Shown piece by piece: positions 40,602 through 48,700 of a DNA stretch of 53,652 nt. Location of the stretch: the NCBI GenBank assembly GCA_048265185.1, contig JBLXBZ010000013.1:1-53652 (forward strand). Direction: 5' to 3'. The translations under genes were made by a program, and so were the position numbers. The notes under the pieces are model-generated. The model had not been told where the DNA came from. It saw only the letters and a list, made by a program, of their open reading frames with translations, and searched no databases. Position 1 is the first letter of the stretch. Each line of letters begins with the position of its first letter. Origin of the DNA: JBLXBZ01 sp048265185. Lineage in GTDB: Bacteria; Pseudomonadota; Alphaproteobacteria; Rhizobiales; Stappiaceae.

Positions 40602-41441
40602 GTGATTGAATTTGAGAATCTTCGTAAGGAATTTGGCGGGCGTGCGGCGGTGAGCGACGTTAATTTCACCGTCGACAAGCCGCAGATGATCGGAATCATC
40701 GGTCGCTCGGGGGCTGGAAAGTCAACGTTGCTGAGGATGATCAACCGGCTGACGCCAGCGACTTCCGGCCGCCTGCTGGTCGAGGGTCGTGACGTGCTGG
40801 CGTTGAAAGGAAAGGCGCGACGACGTTGGCAACGCGATTGCGCGATGATTTTTCAGCAGTTTAATCTTGTCCCGCGCCTTGACGTGCTGACGAACGTTTT
40901 GCTTGGGCGTTTGAACATGCATGGCGCGGCGTCCTCCATGTTGAAGCTGTTTACGCGTCAAGAACGGGCTCAGGCGCTTATGGCGTTGGAGCGTTTGGGT
41001 ATTGCGGAGACGGCCTTGCAGCGGGCTGAAAGCTTATCCGGCGGTCAGCAGCAACGGGTTGCAATCGCCCGCGCGATGATGCAGGCGCCGAAAATGCTGC
41101 TGGCGGATGAGCCAATCGCTTCGCTTGACCCGATGAACGCGCAGGTGGTGATGGACGCCCTGCGCCGGATCAACACCGAAGACGGTCTGACCGTTATCTG
41201 TAATCTCCACACGCTCGATACGGCGCGGCATTATTGTGATCGCGTTATCGGCATGCATGAAGGTCGTGTCGTTTTCGACGGAGCGCCAGCTGACCTGACG
41301 ACCGACGTGGCGCGCAAGATTTATGGCGCGGATGAGAACTTCAAAGAGGCCATGACCTCTACTTCCATCGACACGGCCCATAAATCCATGCAGCAAAATC
41401 TTTCCGCCGGAGATATGGCTCCGGCGGCGGCAACCGGCTGA
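40602..41441 (+). CDS. phnC: Phosphonate/phosphate ABC transporter ATPase PhnC
   Basis: A 279-residue ATPase from GTG 40602 (VIEFENLRKEF), preceded by AGGG. An ATG at 40554 would add 16 residues with no ribosome binding site. Motifs: Walker A GRSGAGKST, the Q-loop in IFQQFNLVPRLDVL, signature LSGGQQQRVAIA, Walker B MLLADEPIASLD and switch HTLDTA. It heads phnC-phnD-phnE-phnE, which imports phosphonates or phosphite. No C-P lyase gene follows in the window. Confidence 0.9.
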   Translation: MIEFENLRKEFGGRAAVSDVNFTVDKPQMIGIIGRSGAGKSTLLRMINRLTPATSGRLLVEGRDVLALKGKARRRWQRDCAMIFQQFNLVPRLDVLTNVLLGRLNMHGAASSMLKLFTRQERAQALMALERLGIAETALQRAESLSGGQQQRVAIARAMMQAPKMLLADEPIASLDPMNAQVVMDALRRINTEDGLTVICNLHTLDTARHYCDRVIGMHEGRVVFDGAPADLTTDVARKIYGADENFKEAMTSTSIDTAHKSMQQNLSAGDMAPAAATG

Positions 41442-41491
41442 CTGCGGTTATTTTCCCCTCAATTAACGTCTATCATAACTTGGAGAATGTC

Positions 41492-42418
41492 ATGAACTTT
41501 GTAGTGAAAATTGCAGCGGCTACGGCCGTTTCCTTTGCCGCCCTTGGCTCCTCTGGCGCTTTCGCGGCTGAAGAAATCACGGAATTCCGTATTGGTCTGC
41601 TCGGCGGCGAGAATGAATCTGACCGTCTGCGCTCCAACCAGTGCTTGGTCGAGCGGTTCGAAAAGCTTCTTGGCGTTCCGGTCAAACTGTTTCCCGCTGC
41701 TGACTATGCGGGCACAATCGAAGGTTTGAAGGGTGGAAACCTCGATTACGCCGAGCTCGGCGCGTCTGCTTACGCAGCGATCTACATCGAAGGCGAAGAT
41801 CTTGTCGAGCCAATCGTCACCGTCAAGCAGGTCGATGGGTCAACTGGCTATTACTCGGTCATGGTCGCTAGAGACGATAGCGGCATTGAGAGCCTTGAAG
41901 ACATGAAGGGCAAGCGTCTGGGCTATGCCGACCCCAATTCAACTTCGGGTTATCTTGTTCCTTCCGTCGCTTTTGATCAGCAGGGCATCAAGGAAAAAGA
42001 GTATTTCGCCTCCACCCAGTTCTCCGGCGGTCACGAGCAGAACGTTCTGGCGGTTGTTAGCGGCGATGTTGACGGCGGCGTGACATGGGCGTCAGGCGTT
42101 GGCGAGTGGGAAGAGGGTTACTCAAACGGCAACCTGCGCAAAATGGTCGACAAAGGCATGGTGGACATGAGCGAGTTGAAGGAAATCTGGCGCTCGCCTT
42201 TGATCCCCAACGGTCCGATCGTTGTTCGCAGCACCTTGCCGCAGGACGTTAAGGACAAAGTGAAAGCGTCTCTTCTCTCGTTCCATGAAGACGATCAGGA
42301 ATGCATGTATAAAGTCGCCGCCGGTGACATGCAGAACTACGTTGAAGTCTCGCCAAAGTTTTATGAGACGATCGTTGAAGCGCGCCGTCGCAAGATTGAA
42401 GCTCAGAAAAGCAACTAA
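41492..42418 (+). CDS. phnD: Phosphonate-binding periplasmic protein PhnD
   Basis: A 308-residue binding protein with a Sec signal peptide ending GAFAAEE (residue about 27). The mature part has FRIGLLGGENESDRL, LFPAADYAGTIEGLKGG, YAELGASAYAAIY and the GYADPNSTSGYL loop with Ser/Thr that holds the phosphonate group. SD GGAG is six bases before the ATG at 41492. It is followed by a strong hairpin. Confidence 0.93.
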   Translation: MNFVVKIAAATAVSFAALGSSGAFAAEEITEFRIGLLGGENESDRLRSNQCLVERFEKLLGVPVKLFPAADYAGTIEGLKGGNLDYAELGASAYAAIYIEGEDLVEPIVTVKQVDGSTGYYSVMVARDDSGIESLEDMKGKRLGYADPNSTSGYLVPSVAFDQQGIKEKEYFASTQFSGGHEQNVLAVVSGDVDGGVTWASGVGEWEEGYSNGNLRKMVDKGMVDMSELKEIWRSPLIPNGPIVVRSTLPQDVKDKVKASLLSFHEDDQECMYKVAAGDMQNYVEVSPKFYETIVEARRRKIEAQKSN

Positions 42419-42430
42419 CTTTTTTGAAAA

Positions 42431-42465
42431 GCCGGGCGCGACAGAGTTTCGCGCCCGGCCTTTTT
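42431..42465 (+). terminator. Strong terminator-like hairpin between phnD and phnE
   Basis: GCCGGGCGCGA at 42431-42441 pairs perfectly with TCGCGCCCGGC at 42449-42459, followed by CTTTTTG. It would allow far more PhnD than permease to be made, with readthrough supplying the rest. Confidence 0.8.
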
Positions 42466-42494
42466 GATTGTCCTGCATTCCGGAGACTGCCTTC

Positions 42495-43382
42495 GTGTCC
42501 CTCAATTCCACGCCGTCTTCTCTGCGACCTGAAATGTCCGCGCAGCTTCAAGGCGTTGAAGTCGCTTATGAGCGTTTGGCGCGTCGGCGCACGCTCTACA
42601 CCCTGTCCTTGATCGCGCTCACCGCATTTGTCGTCATTGGCGGGTTCATTGTCGCCGATGAGGCGAACTCCGGAAGTTTCTGGGGAGGACTGTCAAGTTT
42701 CTTTGATTATCCGGCTGACATTATACGTGACACATATCTGGCGGGCTGGGGTTGGTTCGGGTTGCTATGGAGATATTTCCCCTATCTTCTGGAGACGATA
42801 AACATCGCCTTGGTCTCCATTCTGATTGGCTTCGCTCTTGGCGGGGCCTTAAGTTTCGTGGCGAGCCGCAATCTGGTTCAAAACCGACTAGTCGTCTTTC
42901 TGATGCGCAGGATCATGGACATCACCCGCGCATTTCCCGAGCTGGTGATTGCTCTTTTGTTGGTTTTGGTGATTGGCCCGTCGCCGCTGGCCGCGGTCAT
43001 CGCCGTCGCCTTTCACACCATCGGCGCCTTGGCGAAATTGTTTTCCGAGGTGAATGAGAACGCTGATATGAAGCCAGTCGAAGGGCTTCAGTCCGTTGGC
43101 GGCACGTGGTTGCAGCAAATGCGCTTCGGGGTGTTGCCGCAAGTGTTCCCGAATTTCCTTTCATACGCTCTTCTGCGTTTTGAAATCAACGTGCGTGCTT
43201 CCGCCATCCTTGGTTTTGTCGGGGCGGGGGGGCTTGGCGCGGAATTAAAAAAAGTAGTGGACTGGAATTACGGCGCTGATATTTCCGCGATAATCCTTCT
43301 GTTGGTCCTAGCGATCACATCCATTGATTATCTCTCATCTTGGGCGCGTCGCTCGCTAATTGGTAAAACCAGCGCGATTTGA
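42495..43382 (+). CDS. phnE: Phosphonate ABC transporter permease PhnE (first)
   Basis: A 295-residue permease from GTG 42495, with GGAG at 42482-42485 about 9 bases upstream. About six hydrophobic segments occur, including FPYLLETINIALVSILIGF. The EAA-type loop is FHTIGALAKLFSEVNENADMKPVEGLQSVGG in broken form; the FVGAGGLGAELK end is typical. It forms a heterodimer with the next gene. Confidence 0.9.
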   Translation: MSLNSTPSSLRPEMSAQLQGVEVAYERLARRRTLYTLSLIALTAFVVIGGFIVADEANSGSFWGGLSSFFDYPADIIRDTYLAGWGWFGLLWRYFPYLLETINIALVSILIGFALGGALSFVASRNLVQNRLVVFLMRRIMDITRAFPELVIALLLVLVIGPSPLAAVIAVAFHTIGALAKLFSEVNENADMKPVEGLQSVGGTWLQQMRFGVLPQVFPNFLSYALLRFEINVRASAILGFVGAGGLGAELKKVVDWNYGADISAIILLLVLAITSIDYLSSWARRSLIGKTSAI

Positions 43383-43391
43383 GGAATTATG

Positions 43392-44729
43392 ATGAGCGTT
43401 CTTGACGAATCCACGCTGCGAAGACTGAGCGAGAAATATCCTGGAGCGATTGATCGCCGACTTTCAAACCGACTTACTCCTATAGGAGTGGGAGTGGTTA
43501 TCGCGCTTTATTTTGTGTTCTGTTTTTTCGCTTTTAACGTGCCGGACGTCTTGGCGCGAGCTCGCGGCGACATGATGCAGCTTTTCATTTTGGACTCATA
43601 CGCTCATAAAATTCACGTTCAAGAGCGCTTCAAAGGCAAGTCGGGGCTTGTGGTCTCAATGGAGGGAAGCCGCTACGCCATTTTTGATGAAGCGCCTGAG
43701 TGGATTACGACGGATGGGGAGCAAACAACCATTGATCTTGGGGCGGATGGATCCGTGGTTAAATCAGGCGACCGGCTGACCTATCTCCCAAAAGGTGGCG
43801 CTGACGAATATGTCATCGCTGTGGGCGGTGGCGCGCCCAGGCTTTTATCGGGTGGGCAGCCGGACTGGATGCGCGTCAGCGACACTCAAATTGATATGCG
43901 TCCAAGCCTTTACGCTCGCATCTGGATCACCAAGTCGAAACTTGAAATTCATCGGTATTTTCTCGGGTGGGAAAATTTTTGGTTTGACTTCGATTCTCCC
44001 TTGTCCGGAAAATCCTTTGGCGAAATTGTTTCATTGGCGTTCTCTCCTGATCGGTTAGATCCGGCGACGCCTAATTGGCAATATATTTTCCTTCAGTTCT
44101 GGAACAATCATGATTGGCAGCATGGCGAGGTTTATTACGCTTTGCTCCAAACTCTCGTGATGGCGGTCGTTGGTACGATTGTCGCCGGGGTGTTGGCTTT
44201 GCCTCTAGCTTTTGCGGCCGCCAATAACATCAACCCCTCGCGCTTAGCCCGATTTGGTTTGCGCCGTCTGTTTGACTGTCTGCGGGGCGTTGATACGTTG
44301 ATCTGGTCGCTGATCTTTATTCGCGCCTTTGGTCTGGGGCCATTGTCCGGTATTTTTGCAATCTTTTTCACGGATACGGGAACTTTCGGCAAGTTGTTCT
44401 CCGAAGCGATTGAAAATGCGGACCGTAAACAGGCGGAAGGTGTGCAGGCGACCGGCGCAAGTCCGGTTCAAAAGTATCGTTTCGGCGTGTTTCCGCAAAT
44501 TTTGCCGCTCTTTATCTCGCAGCTGCTTTATTATCTGGAGTCGAACACCCGTTCAGCGACTGTGATCGGAGCGCTGGGCGCTGGTGGGATCGGCCTCAAA
44601 TTGCTGGAAACCATCCGCACGCGGCAGGACTGGGAGAATACGCTCTATATTATTGTGCTCACTATTCTTGTTGTCATTTTGATGGACAATATTTCTGGCT
44701 GGCTACGGCGCAGGCTCATTCAGGGGTGA
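43392..44729 (+). CDS. phnE: Phosphonate ABC transporter permease PhnE (second), with a long periplasmic insertion
   Basis: A 445-residue permease from ATG 43392, six bases after GAGGA; ATG 43389 is also possible. It is about 150 residues longer than the first permease. After the first transmembrane segment (VVIALYFVFCFFAFNV) a hydrophilic region near residues 50-205 contains GSRYAIFDEAPEWITTDGEQTT-like beta strands. The later core has the EAA loop (FSEAIENADRKQAEGVQATG) and ends GALGAGGIGLKLLE. Long versions of this kind are known in rhizobia; the insert's job is unknown. Confidence 0.9.
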   Translation: MSVLDESTLRRLSEKYPGAIDRRLSNRLTPIGVGVVIALYFVFCFFAFNVPDVLARARGDMMQLFILDSYAHKIHVQERFKGKSGLVVSMEGSRYAIFDEAPEWITTDGEQTTIDLGADGSVVKSGDRLTYLPKGGADEYVIAVGGGAPRLLSGGQPDWMRVSDTQIDMRPSLYARIWITKSKLEIHRYFLGWENFWFDFDSPLSGKSFGEIVSLAFSPDRLDPATPNWQYIFLQFWNNHDWQHGEVYYALLQTLVMAVVGTIVAGVLALPLAFAAANNINPSRLARFGLRRLFDCLRGVDTLIWSLIFIRAFGLGPLSGIFAIFFTDTGTFGKLFSEAIENADRKQAEGVQATGASPVQKYRFGVFPQILPLFISQLLYYLESNTRSATVIGALGAGGIGLKLLETIRTRQDWENTLYIIVLTILVVILMDNISGWLRRRLIQG

Positions 44730-44730
44730 G

Positions 44731-44752
44731 GGAGCGCAGATCGCGCCGCTCC
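44731..44752 (+). terminator. Possible end of the phn operon
   Basis: GGAGCG at 44731-44736 pairs with CGCTCC at 44747-44752, one base after the phnE stop. There is no T run, so it may only stabilise the 3' end. Confidence 0.3.
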
Positions 44753-44867
44753 TCGTTCATGAATCGCCATTTGAGCGCCGCAGGTTTGACTGACGTTTTC
44801 GACAGACGCTTGCCAGCATGCGGAGAATAGGAAACAGTGGCGTCTCCAATTGACCGGGGAGCGTTGA

Positions 44868-45518
44868 ATGGCGGGGCGTATAATCACAATCGCGCAACAA
44901 AAGGGCGGTTCGGGTAAGACTACGATTGCGGCGCATCTGGCGCTCGCCATGGCGCAAAGCGGCGATTATCCCGTGGCGCTTCTGGACGTGGACCCGCAAG
45001 GCTCGCTTGGCGCATGGTATGAGGCGCGCGAGGAACGCTTGGGGGAGGCTGAAACCGGTTTGACCTTTCGCACCTCCAGCAGTTGGGGCGCGCGCCGGGA
45101 GGCGCGCAATCTCGCCCGTGATCATGGGATGGTGATTGTCGACACGGCGCCTAAAGCTGATTCAGACATGCGCCCGGCGATGGACGCGGCCGATTTGGCG
45201 CTTGTTCCCTTGCAGCCGACGCCTGTTGACCTTTGGGCGAGCGAACAAACTCTTGAAATTGCCGCGCGTGAAAAAACGCTGGCCTTGCTTGTGCTGAACA
45301 GAGTGCCTCCGCGCGCCGCCTTGACCCGGGACATGCTTGTGGAAATTGGCAAGCTGGAATTTCCCTTGGCGGCTTCCCAGCTTGGCAATCGCACAGCTTT
45401 CGCCGCTTCCATGGGAGACGGGCGCACGGTTCTGGAAAGCGACCCAAAGGGCAAATCCGCAGCGGAGGTTTTTGCGTTGGCGGACGAGGTTCGGAGCTTG
45501 GTTTCCGGGGAGCTCTGA
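44868..45518 (+). CDS. Orphan ParA-like ATPase
   Basis: A 216-residue MinD/ParA superfamily ATPase. The deviant Walker A is QQKGGSGKTT (near residues 9-18), switch I is LLDVDPQGSLGAW, and the Walker B-like strand is MVIVDTAPKADS. The LALLVLNRVPPRAALTRDM block is typical of short ParA proteins close to plasmid-type ParA. No parB or centromere-like repeats are nearby. It could position a protein complex or replicate a plasmid-derived function. The preceding 130 bases contain no obvious promoter. Confidence 0.8.
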   Translation: MAGRIITIAQQKGGSGKTTIAAHLALAMAQSGDYPVALLDVDPQGSLGAWYEAREERLGEAETGLTFRTSSSWGARREARNLARDHGMVIVDTAPKADSDMRPAMDAADLALVPLQPTPVDLWASEQTLEIAAREKTLALLVLNRVPPRAALTRDMLVEIGKLEFPLAASQLGNRTAFAASMGDGRTVLESDPKGKSAAEVFALADEVRSLVSGEL

Positions 45519-45769
45519 GAGATTTTCGGAGCGAGGCGGAAGAACGGCGCAGTTTTTAACACAGCTGAATAAGAACCTTTTGGTCTTGGCGCCGTCATGA
45601 TTGCGTGTTCCAATCAAGACAGCGGTGCGTCCGGTTGAGCTTTGCCTTCTCTTAGGGAAGAGTGTCTGAAACGACGATGGGCGAGGTGAGCTGTTTGAGG
45701 CGTGTTGGGCGAGGCGCTGGAAGTCGCTGAATTTGGAAGCCGCTAGGTTAGGCTGATTGGGAGCTGTGA

Positions 45770-48700
45770 ATGTTTGCTGCGAAATTAATGAGGCTCACGA
45801 GCCGAACGCTCACGCGAACCTTTTGCGTCGCCGCAGTTTTGGCGCCAATGTTCCTTGGCGCGGCTTCCTTCGCTCAGGATCAGGAAAAACGGATCGTCAT
45901 CATTGAGGACGCGGATTATTATGGCGCGGATCTGGAGACGGTCAAAGACGTGGATCTTGACGCTTGCAAGACCAGTTGTCTTGGAAATGACGTTTGCCGC
46001 GCCTTCACCTATAACGTCAGCGCGCGTTGGTGTTTTCTTAAGTCTAGCGCCGGCCCTTTGAACGCTTTTAACGGCGCTGTCGCGGGGCGGGTGGTCACGG
46101 TTAAGGACGCGCCTGTGAAAACACAGGACGCACGCGAGAAAGAGTTGTCGTTTCTGCCCGCCTCTTACTTGATGGAGGCCCGTAGCCAGAAGCAGCGTTT
46201 GCCACGCATATATAATCCGGCGGGTCGCTCCGCCGCCGTTCTGGAGCAGGATGGCCGCCGCGCTCTGGAGAGTTCGAACCTTGATCAGGCGGAAAACGCG
46301 TTCGGCGGCGCGATTGTGCTTGAGCCAGCCAGTTTCGAGTTATGGGCCGGGTTGTCCAGCGCTCTTCTACGGCAAAGTCCGGACGATTGGCAAAAACGGC
46401 AAGACGTTTACGAACGCTCGACTGCTAGCGCTGTCAACGCCTATTTGCGCGCCGTCACCGATCGTCAACGCGCCCGCGCCCTCAATTTTTTGGGAGATTC
46501 GCTTGCGCGCCGGGACGCCTGGAAGTTGGCGATCAGGTCTTTGCATGATGGATTGCAGCTGGTCGAGCTGCCGGACGTGAGAGCGCGATACGACCAGATG
46601 GTCGCCGAACATGGGTTTCGCATTCTTGACCAACAGGTGGACTCCGACGCGGCGAGCCCGCGGGTTTGTATTGTATTTTCAGACGTTTTGCCGCGGGACG
46701 TTGATCTGAACTCCTACATTAAGGTCACGGGCGCCGGTCCTTTTTCTATTGAAGCGGAAAATGCGCAGGCCTGCGTCGACGGGGTTAAACATGGAGAGCG
46801 CTACGGCCTGTTAGTGCGTGAAGGCTTGCCGTCCCGCGATGGGGAGACGCTTCTCAAATCCGCAGATCTCACCGTGTATGTGCGTGATCGCGCGCCTTCA
46901 GCGCATTTCCTTGGGCGTGCTTATGTTTTGCCCAAAGGCAAGGGCGCTTCAGTCCCTGTTGTTTCGGTCAACACGGATGAAGTCGAGTTGGAGATTTATC
47001 GCATTGGCGAGCGAGGACTTGCCTCCAGCCTTCGCGATCAAAGGTTTTTGTCGCAGCTTAACGCCTATAAGGCCGAGCAAATTCGTAATGAATTTGGCGA
47101 GGAGGTCTGGAAAGGGGTTGTTGAAACGCAGCGTCAGTTGAACCGCGATGTCACCACCGCGATTCCCATGGATGACGTGGCTCTGGATATGTCGCCTGGC
47201 GTTTACGCTATGGTGGCGCGTCCAAAAGGGGATATAAAAAATCAGTGGGGAGCATGGTCCACCCAGTGGTTCATCGTCTCCGATCTTGGTTTGTCAGCCT
47301 ATTCGGGCAATGACGGGGTGGTCGCGTCCGTACGCTCTCTGGCGAGCGCACAGGCGATTTCTGGCGTTAAATTCAAGCTGATCGCGGTCAATAACGAGAT
47401 TTTGGGCGAAGCCGTTAGCGACCTTAAGGGAATGGCGCGTTTCGCCGCTGGTTTGGCTCGGGGCGTTGGTGGCCGGGCTCCGGCGCTTCTGGCGGCGGAA
47501 ACCGCCTTGGGTGACTTCGCTTTTCTCGATTTGTCCGCGCCCGCGTTCGATTTGACGGACCGGGGCGTTGATGGGCGGCCGGCGCCGCAGCCGATAGATG
47601 TTTTCGCGTGGACCGAACGCGGCGTTTATCGCCCGGGAGAGACTGTTCATGCGGCGGCGCTGGCGCGCGACGACAAGGCGGACGCATTGCCGTCGCTGCC
47701 CATGACTTTCGTTTTTGACCGGCCGGATGGAGTTGAGCATTCGCGTGTGGTTGTTTCGGACGCGGGGGCTGGCGGTTACGCTTATTCCCTGGATCTGGCC
47801 AGCTCTGCGCAGACTGGAACATGGTCGCTCCGGATTTACGCCGATCCCAAAGGACCGGCGCTGGCGACGAAGATCTTTCTCGTTGAAGACTTCCAGCCTG
47901 AGCGCGTTGACTTCAAGCTTGAAACGATTTCCAAGGCGTTCTCACCGCTGGCGCCGCCTGAAGTCACGCTGGACGCGAAGTTCCTTTATGGCGCTCCCGC
48001 TGGGGATTTGCGTTTGGAGGGGGAGGTCAATGTCGCCGCGAGCCGGACCATGGAGGCTTATCCGGGATATCAGTTCGGGCTTGACGACGAAGAAACAACC
48101 GGCGCCCGCGCGACGCTTCCCGGAGGGTTGAAAACAGCCGACGACGGAGCGCTGAGTTTCACGCCGGTTTTACCCGATCTTCAACCAATAACCGGGCTTT
48201 ATGAGGCGGAGATTGTTACGCGCCTTGTGGAGACGGGCGGTCGTTTCGTTGAACGCAGCTTGAGCCTGCCTGTTTTGCCAACTGGGGAGCGCATCGGCGT
48301 TAAGTCGGCGTTTGAGGGCGGAGTTGACGAGGGCGGTCCGGCGGATTTCCAGATCATTGTCGTGAATCCTTCGGGTGAGCGGGTTGCGGCGAAAGACTTG
48401 CGCTGGACCTTGTCGAAGATTGAGACGCGTTACCAATGGTATCGCGCTAATGGCAATTGGTCGTTTGAACCGGTGACCACCAGTAAACGCGTGGCCAATG
48501 GCGACTTGACGGTCGCGGCTGATTCTCCGGCGAAATTATCGCTGCCGGTGGAATGGGGCGAGTACCGACTGGAAGTCTCTGGCTCGGGCGAAATGAGCGC
48601 AGTGACAAGCTCGACGTTCACCGCCGGCTGGTATGTGGCGTCGGCTTCCTCGCAAACGCCGGATATTTTGGAAATCGGTCTGGATAAGGCGTCTTACCGT

